Assembly: GCA_027391075.1 (NCBI GenBank)
Contig: DAHYHI010000079.1
Coordinates: 1-64,000, forward strand
Source of the DNA: JAJZAM01 sp027391075
Lineage (GTDB): Bacteria; Actinomycetota; Acidimicrobiia; Acidimicrobiales; Palsa-688
DNA: 64,000 nt
Direction of reading: 5' to 3'
Shown: positions 27,614 to 35,895 of the stretch, piece after piece
Layout of the letters: every line of letters begins with the position of its first letter
Numbering within the stretch: position 1 is the first letter of the stretch
The notes under the pieces: generated by a model
What the model saw: the letters and a program-made list of their open reading frames with translations, nothing else
Told to the model about the DNA's origin: nothing
The model's database searches: none
Made by a program: the position numbers and the translations under genes

Positions 27614-28096
27614 CTACAGGTCGTATCCGCGTTCTATCCGTTCGATCATCGCCAGTCGCTCGGCGTGACGACCTCCTTTGAACGTGGTCGACAGCCAGGT
27701 GTCGACCACGTTCCAGGCTTGCGCAGGCTCAAGTAGCTTCGAGCCGATGACGAGTACGTTGGCGTTGTTGTTTCCCCGGGAGATCTCGGCGGTGAGGGTG
27801 TTGTGACACCCGCCGGCGCGAATCCCTTTTACCTTGTTGCAGACGATCACCTCGCCTTGCCCGGTACCTCCGACGAAAATCCCGTACTGTGCTTTGGCGG
27901 AGGTGACGTGCCGGCACAGTTTTACGCAAAGGGGCGGGTAGTCCACCACAACTTCAGGGTCGTCAGTGCCTAGGTCGTCGACTGTAACGCCAGCGTCGCG
28001 GAGGCGGCTGACGATCAGGGCTTTCAGTTCCACGCCGTTGTGGTCGGCGGCTACAGCTACCGGGCCGGCGACTGCGAAGGTATGGTTATTAGACAT
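27614..28096 (-). CDS. RpiB/LacA/LacB-type isomerase family protein
   Basis: The 160-residue protein matches the RpiB/LacAB family: VAVAADHNGVELK at the start, then FVGGTGQGEVIVCNKVKGIRA and RGNNNANVLVIGSKLL. Family members interconvert aldose and ketose phosphates. The active-site Cys of E. coli-type RpiB (CGTG) is Gly here (GGTG), as in some Cys-less members, so the catalytic base may differ. The gene is divergent from a decarboxylase-like gene and lies within an aromatic-degradation cluster, so a non-sugar substrate is possible. GAGG precedes ATG 28096. Confidence 0.75.
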   Translation of the reverse strand: MSNNHTFAVAGPVAVAADHNGVELKALIVSRLRDAGVTVDDLGTDDPEVVVDYPPLCVKLCRHVTSAKAQYGIFVGGTGQGEVIVCNKVKGIRAGGCHNTLTAEISRGNNNANVLVIGSKLLEPAQAWNVVDTWLSTTFKGGRHAERLAMIERIERGYDL

Positions 28097-28131
28097 TGAC
28101 CTCGACGATAGCGTTCGGCGAAAGGAAACAC

Positions 28132-29082
28132 ATGAGCGAACCTCTGGTCCTGCGCACGGTTACACGAACTCAGGGTGCCAACCGTGCCTTGAAGGACGGC
28201 GACGTTAGAGTCCACGGCGCCGAGCTGCGCTTCGAGGAGGTTCCCGTCCTCGTGCAGGCTTTCAGGCGCATGGTGCGCAGCCTGGAGTTCGACGTCTGTG
28301 AGATGGCCGTCACCACATACCTGTGTGCGAAAGCCGCCGGCGTGGCCTTTAGCGCTATACCCGTGATGTTGGTAAGGGGCCTGCACCACGGCGCCACCCA
28401 GGTGGCCGTCGGAGCCGGCGTCTCTTCTCCAGCCGACTTGGACGGCACTCGTATTGGCGTAAACCGCGGGTACACGGTCACGACTGGAGTGTGGGGGAGG
28501 GGCATCCTAAAAGAGCACTACGGAGTAGATCTGGACAGCGTCACCTGGGTTCGCTCCGGTGACGAGCACGTAGCCGGCTACCAGCCCCCGGCGAACGTCG
28601 TGGATCTCGGCGCTGGGGAGAGCCTACAAGAGCGCCTCGTCGAAGGTGACCTGGCCGCAGTCGTGGGCGCCGACATCGACGACCCCAGGGTGACCAGCTT
28701 GATCCCCAATCCCGAGCGAGCAGCGATAGACCAGATCAGGGCCGGCGGCGTGTATCCCGTCAACCATCTCGTAGTGATCAAAGACGACGTCCTTAGAGCA
28801 AACCCCGGCGTCGCACCAGCTATCTTCGAAGCTTTCGTCGAGGCGAAGAAGCCTTACATGCAATATTTGGCTTCGTGCGAAGCTGACACACTCACTGGTT
28901 TGGATAGGACTAACCGACTGGTTTGGGACGCTACCGGTTCAGATCCGATACCCTACGGCGTGGAGGCCAACCGGACGGTGCTGGAAAAGCTGGTCTCCTA
29001 CGCCGTGGACCAGAAGATACTGGCTAGCCGGGTCGATGTCGATGATATCTTCGAGCCTTCTACTTTGGGCTTGAGCGGCTAA
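28132..29082 (+). CDS. 4,5-dihydroxyphthalate decarboxylase-like protein
   Basis: The product, about 316 residues, resembles 4,5-dihydroxyphthalate decarboxylase, which has a periplasmic-binding-protein fold: FEEVPVLVQAFRRMVRSLEFDV, EMAVTTYLCAKAAG, IPVMLVRGLHHGA and GTRIGVNRGYTVTTGVWGRG are typical. In phthalate breakdown it acts two steps after the Rieske dioxygenase, removing one carboxylate. No signal peptide is seen, so it is cytoplasmic. ATG 28132 is preferred over the earlier in-frame ATG at 28096 because AAAGGAAA precedes it and the earlier one collides with the divergent gene. The true substrate could be another dihydroxy aromatic acid. Confidence 0.75.
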   Translation: MSEPLVLRTVTRTQGANRALKDGDVRVHGAELRFEEVPVLVQAFRRMVRSLEFDVCEMAVTTYLCAKAAGVAFSAIPVMLVRGLHHGATQVAVGAGVSSPADLDGTRIGVNRGYTVTTGVWGRGILKEHYGVDLDSVTWVRSGDEHVAGYQPPANVVDLGAGESLQERLVEGDLAAVVGADIDDPRVTSLIPNPERAAIDQIRAGGVYPVNHLVVIKDDVLRANPGVAPAIFEAFVEAKKPYMQYLASCEADTLTGLDRTNRLVWDATGSDPIPYGVEANRTVLEKLVSYAVDQKILASRVDVDDIFEPSTLGLSG

Positions 29083-29124
29083 GGCCCTGCCGGGCGCCTC
29101 CCGCCTCTCCAGCCCTCCTGGCCT

Positions 29125-30393
29125 TCAGCTTGCCGGGGTTGTGTTAGCAGACGTTGTGGTAGCAGGGGTGGCGAGGGCTTCTAAGCGGTCCTTGGCGGCC
29201 GACACCGGGACGCGTTCGGCGACGAGGCGCCGGCACTCCGCTAGACCGCGAGGCCAGTTGACCGTTGCTGCTCCGCTTAGGACTCCACGACCGTCGGCGT
29301 ACAAGGCGGCGTAGCGCGGCGGCATCCTGTCGCGCTGTCCGACTACACAGTAAAGCTTGGAGTGCTCAGGCCATCCAACGAGCTGAAGCTTGAGGTCGTG
29401 CTGGTCGCTCCAAACGTAGTCGACAGGGTCGTAGCCGACCGGGTCTGCCGGTCGCAGGATGTTCGCGGCGACCGTTGCTGCTTGCTCGACGGCGTTGGTC
29501 CAGTGCTCTACCCTCCGGGGTTCCCCAAAGGGCGGTCGAGGCCATCTGGCAACGTCACCAGCGGCGTAGACGCCGTCAAGGCCGGTAACTCTCCCGAAGC
29601 GGTCGCACTCTATGCCCTGCCCGGTCTCGATGCCGGATCCGGCTAGCCACCCGTCGTTGGTGGTCGCGCCTATGCCTACCACTACCAAGTCGAAACGCAG
29701 GTGCGAGCCATCCGACAGCACAACATCCACGCCGCTGTCATCCTCTGTGAGTGCCTCCACCCCCACGCCGAAGCGGGTTGTAACACCGTGGCGGTGGTGG
29801 GCCTTCAAGAAATCGTGAGCGACATCGTCGCCTACCAGACGTGACATGGGTGATGCCAGAGGATCGATGACCGTCACCTCCGCTCCGCCTTTCGCTGCCG
29901 TGCCGGCCACTTCTGAGCCGATCAGACCACCGCCGACGACGCCAACCTTGGTGCTTTCAGCCAAGCCAGACCTTAGCCGGTCGCTGTCGGCCATGGTTCG
30001 CAACAGGTGGACGCGCTTGTCGCCTCCCCACGGTGACGGCCTAGCGGACGCGCCGGTCGCTACCACGCAAACGTCGTAGGGAAACTCGGCTCCGCTGGCA
30101 TCGACGACGATCTTCTCGCTGGCGTGCAACTCCGTGGCCCGCGATCCGAGGCGCAGTTCGATGCGCAGATCGTCAACCTCGGTGGCGTCGAGGAGCGACA
30201 CCCTGGAAGCGTCGAAGGCTCCCGCAAGATACTGCTTGGAGAGGGGAGGCTTGTCATAGGGGAGCACTTCCTCTGCGCTGGTCATGACGATCAGCCCGTC
30301 GAAGCCGAGCCGGCGCAGGTCGCGGGCGACCCTGACACCGGCTACTGAGGCCCCGACTATCAGTGCCTTGGCGTCACGGATCTCAGCCGTCAC
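29125..30393 (-). CDS. FAD-dependent ferredoxin reductase of the Rieske system
   Basis: The 422-residue protein is a pyridine-nucleotide-disulphide-fold oxidoreductase of the class that feeds ring-hydroxylating oxygenases. It has an FAD site at the N-terminus (VGASVAGVRVARDLRR), an NAD(P)H site near residue 150 (VGVVGGGLIGSEVAG), the late FAD motif GVYAAGDVARWP, and a C-terminal reductase domain. It probably reduces the ferredoxin at 24701. Its start overlaps the end of the cupin gene by 11 bases, so it is the last gene of the long minus-strand operon starting at the Liv receptor. Confidence 0.87.
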   Translation of the reverse strand: MTAEIRDAKALIVGASVAGVRVARDLRRLGFDGLIVMTSAEEVLPYDKPPLSKQYLAGAFDASRVSLLDATEVDDLRIELRLGSRATELHASEKIVVDASGAEFPYDVCVVATGASARPSPWGGDKRVHLLRTMADSDRLRSGLAESTKVGVVGGGLIGSEVAGTAAKGGAEVTVIDPLASPMSRLVGDDVAHDFLKAHHRHGVTTRFGVGVEALTEDDSGVDVVLSDGSHLRFDLVVVGIGATTNDGWLAGSGIETGQGIECDRFGRVTGLDGVYAAGDVARWPRPPFGEPRRVEHWTNAVEQAATVAANILRPADPVGYDPVDYVWSDQHDLKLQLVGWPEHSKLYCVVGQRDRMPPRYAALYADGRGVLSGAATVNWPRGLAECRRLVAERVPVSAAKDRLEALATPATTTSANTTPAS

Positions 30394-30955
30394 TTGTCTG
30401 ACTGGCTGTCAGGGAGTCCTTGTAGGCGTCGAGTAGCCGCCGTGCATCTTCCATGCTCAACTGTACCGAGTGCTGTTCGATCTGGTGCAGGCGCATGGTA
30501 CGGACCAGCCCGGTGTCTTGGATCGCCAGGTAGCGCGACGTGTCGGCCGGATCGAGGTTGAAGTGCTGGTGCCAAGCCCAGCGCGGCGGGGCGAAAAGGG
30601 TTCCCTCGGACCACTCCACGACCTGCTCGGGCTCACCTTCGTAGTTGATGACCGAGAAGCCGAATCCTTTGACTACGTACAGGTAAGCTTCGGTGGTATG
30701 GCGGTGGCGCTTAGAGGCCCCGCCTGGCTTTAGCTCGGCGATGTGCGCCGAGAGGACCTCGTAGTCGGCGAGGTCGAACCACTGGCCCCGGTTGTTGCGC
30801 CAAGGGCGCTCCGGAAGCTCCATCTTGCGCAGGTCGTCCCCGGAGGAGAGGCCGGTTATGGGTGGATGGTCCTTGTTGAACTGGTCTCTAGCCGTCAGCT
30901 CGGAATGGGCTTTTGCGGAGGGAGCTAGCACGCCCTTTGCGTATTCTCTGGCCAT
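30383..30955 (-). CDS. Cupin-domain protein (possible dioxygenase)
   Basis: The product, about 190 residues, carries one cupin barrel. Metal ligands are visible in RHRHTTEAYLYVVKG (two His and a Glu, about residue 85) and WHQHF near 134. Cupins of this type include ring-cleaving dioxygenases and sugar isomerases. Its place beside a Rieske oxygenase and its reductase suggests an iron-dependent ring-cleavage or related step, by inference only. I place the start at ATG 30955, with GGAG upstream. The longer in-frame extension to 31042 runs through the operator region and the end of the MFS gene. Confidence 0.78.
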   Translation of the reverse strand: MAREYAKGVLAPSAKAHSELTARDQFNKDHPPITGLSSGDDLRKMELPERPWRNNRGQWFDLADYEVLSAHIAELKPGGASKRHRHTTEAYLYVVKGFGFSVINYEGEPEQVVEWSEGTLFAPPRWAWHQHFNLDPADTSRYLAIQDTGLVRTMRLHQIEQHSVQLSMEDARRLLDAYKDSLTASQTSDG

Positions 30956-30978
30956 GGTGTCTCCAATCAGAAGTGAAA

Positions 30979-30995
30979 ACCATATGGTATTACCT
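30979..30995. promoter_or_regulatory. Palindromic operator candidate in front of the cupin gene
   Basis: ACCATATGGT (30979-30988) is a perfect 10-bp palindrome. Overlapping it, TGGTATTACCT (30985-30995) fits the TnGTnnnACnA form of FCD-type GntR regulators in all but the last base. CATATGGTAT (30981-30990) repeats exactly the element at 24619. The site lies 24 bp upstream of the cupin ATG and includes the end of the MFS gene. Confidence 0.45.
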
Positions 30996-32228
30996 TTTGG
31001 GGTTGGTGGGCAAGCGACCGTCGGAAGTTTTCTGGGTGTCACTTTTCTGGCTGTTACTTTTCTGGGCGTCGAGCTTCCACTGCCAATCCTTCGACCGGGC
31101 GGCTGAGAGCACAGGAAGGCCCAGCACAGCCCCTGCGATCAACAAGGCGGCTGGCAAGGACGTCACGTCGAGGAGTGCAGCGGTACCGAGCGGCGATACG
31201 AACAGGGCGCCCGCGCGGAAGCTGCCAGCCACAGCCACGGCATCTCCGCGTCGGTCCATCTCGACAGATGTGGCGGCTGTTGCCGGGCCGAGAGTCTGGA
31301 GCATACCGGCGCCGACGCCGCTCAACGCGATGAACGCAGCTACGAGAACGGTCTGGTGGGCCGCGATCCCCGTGAGCGCCACGCCAGCTCCCGCTGCTAG
31401 GACGCCGGCGGCGAAAGTCGCGCGGGTGCGTCGCGAGCCGATCGCACCCATGCTGGCGGTGCCTACAAGACTTGCTCCGTTGGCGACCCCGACCATGATC
31501 CCGACCAGAGTCGAGGACTCCGATGCGGCTCTCAGCGCTACAGGTATGTACGAGCCGACAAGACCGCGCCACGCCCCTGCGGTCGTGCCCGCCCAGCAGC
31601 CGACCCTGACCCCGGGGCAAGACCAGACCTTCTGGCGAGGCCCGGAGCTGGGCGCGGCGAACACGTCGAGGCGCGACATCATTGTGGCTGCCATCACAGC
31701 GGAGATCAGCCCGAGGGCTGCTGCGACCCACAGCGCTGTGGCGAACGACCGAGATGAGAGCACCCCGGCTATTGGTGGTCCCGCTAGCAATCCGAAGCTG
31801 GACACGAAGTTGACCGTCGCGAGACGTCCGACAGCTTTGCGGCGGCTGCGGACCACGTGAGCTTGCGTTCCGGTCCAGAACATTCCCCGGGCCAGACCCT
31901 GTATCAGCTCGGCGATCACGAAGAGGACAACCTGGTGAGACCACACGAGGACCAAAGCCGACACCGCGATCGTGAGGCATGCCCCTGCCACGACGTTACG
32001 GTCGGTGAAATGCCGCATCGCTCTCGCCGAGCCGAGGCGTGACACCAGTTGCGTAACCGCCGACAAAGCGGTCAGCACGCCTATGAGAGGCCGCGAGTAG
32101 TGGGCGGCGAGCGCCAGCAGCGGGAGGGTGATCGTGAGCATGGCCAGAGCGGCCGAGTACACGAGTGACATGGCGGCTGTCGCCACCAAGTCCCTGTCGG
32201 AGCGCAGGACACTCGCCAAGGTGCGCAA
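30990..32228 (-). CDS. Major facilitator superfamily transporter
   Basis: The 412-residue membrane protein has about 12 hydrophobic segments and MFS traits such as RAMRHFTDRNVV after the second helix and a central loop near residue 190. Direction and substrate are unknown; context suggests uptake or efflux of the aromatic substrate or a product. The last 30 residues form a hydrophilic Gln/Lys/Ser tail made of short repeats encoded by a 15-bp tandem repeat at 31028-31072. It starts 3 bp after the livF-like gene on the same strand. Confidence 0.85.
   Translation of the reverse strand: MRTLASVLRSDRDLVATAAMSLVYSAALAMLTITLPLLALAAHYSRPLIGVLTALSAVTQLVSRLGSARAMRHFTDRNVVAGACLTIAVSALVLVWSHQVVLFVIAELIQGLARGMFWTGTQAHVVRSRRKAVGRLATVNFVSSFGLLAGPPIAGVLSSRSFATALWVAAALGLISAVMAATMMSRLDVFAAPSSGPRQKVWSCPGVRVGCWAGTTAGAWRGLVGSYIPVALRAASESSTLVGIMVGVANGASLVGTASMGAIGSRRTRATFAAGVLAAGAGVALTGIAAHQTVLVAAFIALSGVGAGMLQTLGPATAATSVEMDRRGDAVAVAGSFRAGALFVSPLGTAALLDVTSLPAALLIAGAVLGLPVLSAARSKDWQWKLDAQKSNSQKSDTQKTSDGRLPTNPKR
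31028..31072. repeat. 15-bp tandem repeat, three copies, inside the MFS gene
   Basis: Three near-identical 15-bp units (ttttctgggtgtcac, ttttctggctgttac, ttttctgggcgtcga) run head to tail. They are in frame and encode repeating Gln-Lys-Ser-Asp/Asn type pentapeptides in the C-terminal tail. Because the unit is a multiple of three, copy-number change would alter tail length without a frameshift. Confidence 0.75.
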
Positions 32229-32230
32229 CG

Positions 32231-33004
32231 CTAAAGACGCAGGGCGGTCGCCAGCTTCGCGGCGATCTCCATCTGGCGGGTGCTACCACCGATGGCGGTG
32301 CCCACCCCTAGGTACTTCTCGATTACTGTCGGGTCGGTCGCTAGCTTGCGGCCAGTGCCTGACATCGTAAGGTGGCCCTGTTCTAGCAGGCAGCCTTCGT
32401 CGGCGTTTGCGAGAGCCATGCGACCGTTCTGCTCGACTAGGAGGATTCCTACGCCACGTTGGCGCAGGGAGCGCAGCGCGGCGAATATCTTGTCCACCAC
32501 TTGGGGGGCAAGGCCGAGTGACGGTTCGTCTAGAAGCAGGTAGCGCGGCCCGGCCATGAGACCGCGGGCGATGGCGAGCATCTGCTGCTGGCCTCCCGAC
32601 AGCGATCCGGCGTAGGAGCGCATCCGCGAGCCGAGCTCGGGGAACAGCTCCAGCATGTCCGCCAGTCTCGCTGCTACGTCGCCGCTACGGCGGATCGTGT
32701 GGGCGCCGAGGCGCAGATTCTCCTGCACCGTTAGGTTCGCGAACACCTGCCGTCCTTCGGGGACGTGGGAGATACCCGCCTGCACAACTTCGCGTTCCGA
32801 GCGGAACCTGACACGGTGGCCGTCTACGCTGACCGTGCCTGCGGTGGGCACGATGAGCCCTGACACGGCTCGCAGAAGCGTCGACTTGCCGGCTCCGTTA
32901 GCTCCGATGACCGCCACGATGCTCGCTGGTCGCACGCTGATCGATACGGAGTGCAATACCGGGGTGCGGTCGTAGCCCGCTTCGAGGGATTCTATCGTCA
33001 GCAT
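32231..33004 (-). CDS. livF: Branched-chain amino acid-type ABC transporter ATPase, LivF-like
   Basis: The 257-residue ATPase has Walker A GANGAGKST (about residue 33), signature LSGGQQQMLAIARGL (about 136) and Walker B YLLLDEPSLGLAP. HVPEGRQVFANLTVQENL is typical of LivF. It partners with the fused LivH-LivM-LivG chain encoded 2 bp upstream and the receptor at 35896. The Liv family takes up branched amino acids, but also aromatic acids and amides; this cluster favours an aromatic acid. The last 20 residues extend beyond the usual end. Confidence 0.9.
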   Translation of the reverse strand: MLTIESLEAGYDRTPVLHSVSISVRPASIVAVIGANGAGKSTLLRAVSGLIVPTAGTVSVDGHRVRFRSEREVVQAGISHVPEGRQVFANLTVQENLRLGAHTIRRSGDVAARLADMLELFPELGSRMRSYAGSLSGGQQQMLAIARGLMAGPRYLLLDEPSLGLAPQVVDKIFAALRSLRQRGVGILLVEQNGRMALANADEGCLLEQGHLTMSGTGRKLATDPTVIEKYLGVGTAIGGSTRQMEIAAKLATALRL

Positions 33005-33006
33005 GG

Positions 33007-35799
33007 CTATGCCGGTTGGGGTTGGCCGAAGTAGGCGTCGATCACGGCTGGGTTCGCTTGAACTGAGATGGGTGAGCCGCTGGCTATGACAGCACCCCGG
33101 TCCATTACGGTCACCTGGTCGGCGATGCCCATGACAAGCGCCATGTTGTGGTCGACTACGAGGATGGTGTGCCCCGAGTCCCTGACCGCCAAGAGGAGGG
33201 CTCCGAGAGCCATGGTTTCAGTGTCGTTCATGCCCGCACCCGGCTCGTCGAAAAGCAGCACGCGAGCTTTGGACATCAAGGCCCTTGCGATGTCGAGGTG
33301 CTTTTGGGCAGCGAGAGGAAGCACGTTGGCGGGTTGGGTGGCCCAGCGGTCCAGCTCCAAAGCCTCCATGATCGCCCGGGCGCGGGTGAGAATCTCTCCT
33401 TCCTCGCGCCGGGCTCTTTTCGCCCACAGCATCTGCTCGGCGTAGCCGGCCTTCTCGTAGCGGCAAGCTCCGACCAGTACGTTCTCCAGGACCGTCAAAC
33501 CGCCGAAGACCCGGGAAGTCTGGAACGTGCGGAAAAGGCCCTTTCTGGCTATTGCGTTAGGCGCCAGACCGGTGATCGGTTCGCCTTCGAGCAGCACCTG
33601 GCCGCGGTCTGGATGGTAGAGGTTGGACACGAGGTTGAACAGGGTCGACTTGCCTGCTCCGTTCGGACCGATCACTGCGGTTATAGACCCTTCTGGCACT
33701 ACGAGGCTGACGTCCGACACCGCAGTGAGGCCTCCGAAAGTCTTGGTGAGCTCCCGCATTTCGAGCACGGGGTGTGCGGCGGCGCTACCAGGACTTCCGA
33801 CGGACGTGGCGACGCTGGGCGCCTTTAGTGGTGAGGGGTCCTGCTCTGACGCGCCTGGTGTCTCTGACGCGCCAGACAGTTCGGGGGAGGCGTCGCGCTG
33901 CGGTGGAGTGATTTCGCCAGAGGATCGGAGCCCTGTCAGCCGCCTGATAGCGCTACGGACGCCTAGGACAGCGCCGCCGAAGAGCCCAGAGGGCAGAAAG
34001 CGAAGGAAGAGCACCAGCAGCAGGCCGTCGGTCAGAGCCGAGTAGGTCTGCAGGCTCTGGGAGAACTGCGGGACGAACGTGAGGAGGGCGACGCCGATCA
34101 GCGGACCTGCCTGCGTCCCCGCTCCTCCGACCACGAGCATGGTTATCAACTCCAAGGAGGTGGCGGAGCCGACCATGTCGGGCGAGTAGTAATGGAAGTA
34201 GGTGGCGTAGAGCGTGCCAGCGACAGAGGCTATTACGGCGCTCAAGATGAACACGGCGATCTTCGTGGAGAACAGGTTGAGACCGAGGCTGCGTGCGCCG
34301 ATCTCGTCGGCGTGCATCGACCTCAAGAGTCGACCTCGGTTCGAGCGGATCAAGTTCCCGGTGGACAGGAGCGCCACTCCGACGAGGCCCCATATCAGAT
34401 AGTAGAAACGGTCGTTGCTGGCAAAGCTGAAACCGCCCACGCTGAAGCTCGGGATGCCCGCGAGGCCTGACGGGCCGCCGGTGACGGTCAGCCCACTTGC
34501 TATGGACTGTGTGAGGATCCCGAAGCTCAACGTTACTATCGCCAAATACATGCCCGTCACTCGAGTGCCGGCCAGGGCGAGCACGGCTGCGGTCAGAGCC
34601 GACGCAATCACTCCGGCGAGGAGTGCCAGCAGCGGAGGCCACCCGTGAGAGACGATCAGGATCGACGACGTGTAACCGCCGACCGCCATGAAACCGGCCT
34701 GCCCGAGACTGACCTGGCCGGCTACACCCGTAAGGAGCTCCAAGCCGACGATGGCTAGGCAAAAGATGCCGGTGATGTTGACGGCGTGCATGTTCCCGGA
34801 GTTTCCGAGAGCCACGGGTAGAACAGCCATTGCGGCGACTATGGCCAAGGTGGCGCCCAATGACGCTTTCTTGGCTAGGCGAGGTATCTCGGTGATCCGG
34901 CCGGCTTTGGTCTCGGCGACGTCGAGCCGGCCGCCTCTCGAACGCCCGAGAAGGCCCTGGGGCCTGAAGATGAGCATGGCGATTAGCAGCAGGAGGCTGA
35001 TCGCTGTACCAAACAGCGACGAGATGTAGCCGGCCACGAGCGCTTCGACGACGCCGAAGGCTATCCCACCTACCGCTGCGCCGACGATAGTGCCAAGGCC
35101 TCCTAGGGTTACGGCTATCAGTCCCAGGTTGGTGTATGTCGCCATGGACGAGAAGTCGAGCGAGGTGAGGGGCATGATCACCGCTCCGGCGATGACGCCG
35201 AGGACGGAACTGGCGGCGAACGCGAAGAGGATCGTCCGGTCGACGCTGATACCCATCAGCCGTGCGGCGTTGCGCTGCTCTGCGACTGCTCGGAACGCGG
35301 AGCCTATCGACGTTCGTGTCAGGAACAGCCATACAGCAGTGACGACCGCTGCGGTCGTGGCCACCACCCAGATGTCCTGGGTGGCGATATAGACGCCTTT
35401 GACGTCGATGGGTTTGGTGCCACTGAAAGGTGAGAGGGTGTAGGGGTTGTTGCCCCAGATCAAAAGTGCAGCTCCCTGGAATGCCGTGAGCATTCCCCCC
35501 ATGAGCATCAGCAGGTTCGTGTGGGAGATCTGGTGGACCGCAGGCCTTATGATCACCCACTCCACGATTCCCATGACTACGGTCATCACGGAGACGGAAG
35601 CGAGGAACGCAACTCCGAGCGGCAGGTGCACGTCCACTTTGAAGTCGTACATGACCAGGGCACCCATCGCAACGAACGCTCCCTGGGCGAGGTTAAGAAC
35701 GCCGGTCACGTTGAAGACCAGGGAGAAGCCGACCGCCAGGAGGGCGTAAACAGACCCGGTGACCAGGCCTCCCACTACTATGTTCAAGAACTCGGTCAC
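33007..35799 (-). CDS. Fused LivH-LivM permease and LivG ATPase
   Basis: One 930-residue chain joins three transporter parts that are normally separate: a LivH-type permease (about 1-292, starting FLNIVVGGLVTGSVYALLAVG), a LivM-type permease (about 305-625, ITGIFCLAIVGLELLTGVAGQ), a flexible Ser/Pro-rich linker (about 640-678), and a LivG ATPase (about 679-930; Walker A GPNGAGKST, Walker B LLFDEPGAGMND). The ABC signature is altered to LPLAAQKHLDIARAL, without the usual Gly. No internal stop or frame break is present. Only LivF and the receptor remain as separate genes. Confidence 0.88.
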   Translation of the reverse strand: MTEFLNIVVGGLVTGSVYALLAVGFSLVFNVTGVLNLAQGAFVAMGALVMYDFKVDVHLPLGVAFLASVSVMTVVMGIVEWVIIRPAVHQISHTNLLMLMGGMLTAFQGAALLIWGNNPYTLSPFSGTKPIDVKGVYIATQDIWVVATTAAVVTAVWLFLTRTSIGSAFRAVAEQRNAARLMGISVDRTILFAFAASSVLGVIAGAVIMPLTSLDFSSMATYTNLGLIAVTLGGLGTIVGAAVGGIAFGVVEALVAGYISSLFGTAISLLLLIAMLIFRPQGLLGRSRGGRLDVAETKAGRITEIPRLAKKASLGATLAIVAAMAVLPVALGNSGNMHAVNITGIFCLAIVGLELLTGVAGQVSLGQAGFMAVGGYTSSILIVSHGWPPLLALLAGVIASALTAAVLALAGTRVTGMYLAIVTLSFGILTQSIASGLTVTGGPSGLAGIPSFSVGGFSFASNDRFYYLIWGLVGVALLSTGNLIRSNRGRLLRSMHADEIGARSLGLNLFSTKIAVFILSAVIASVAGTLYATYFHYYSPDMVGSATSLELITMLVVGGAGTQAGPLIGVALLTFVPQFSQSLQTYSALTDGLLLVLFLRFLPSGLFGGAVLGVRSAIRRLTGLRSSGEITPPQRDASPELSGASETPGASEQDPSPLKAPSVATSVGSPGSAAAHPVLEMRELTKTFGGLTAVSDVSLVVPEGSITAVIGPNGAGKSTLFNLVSNLYHPDRGQVLLEGEPITGLAPNAIARKGLFRTFQTSRVFGGLTVLENVLVGACRYEKAGYAEQMLWAKRARREEGEILTRARAIMEALELDRWATQPANVLPLAAQKHLDIARALMSKARVLLFDEPGAGMNDTETMALGALLLAVRDSGHTILVVDHNMALVMGIADQVTVMDRGAVIASGSPISVQANPAVIDAYFGQPQPA

Positions 35800-35895
35800 A
35801 GCTATCCTCCTGGCGTAGCGCCGGTCAGCTCGGCGCCTGCGCCGACAGCAAGGTGGCCGTCGCGCCAGGCGCCGAGCAGTGTCCTACGTAGGCTC

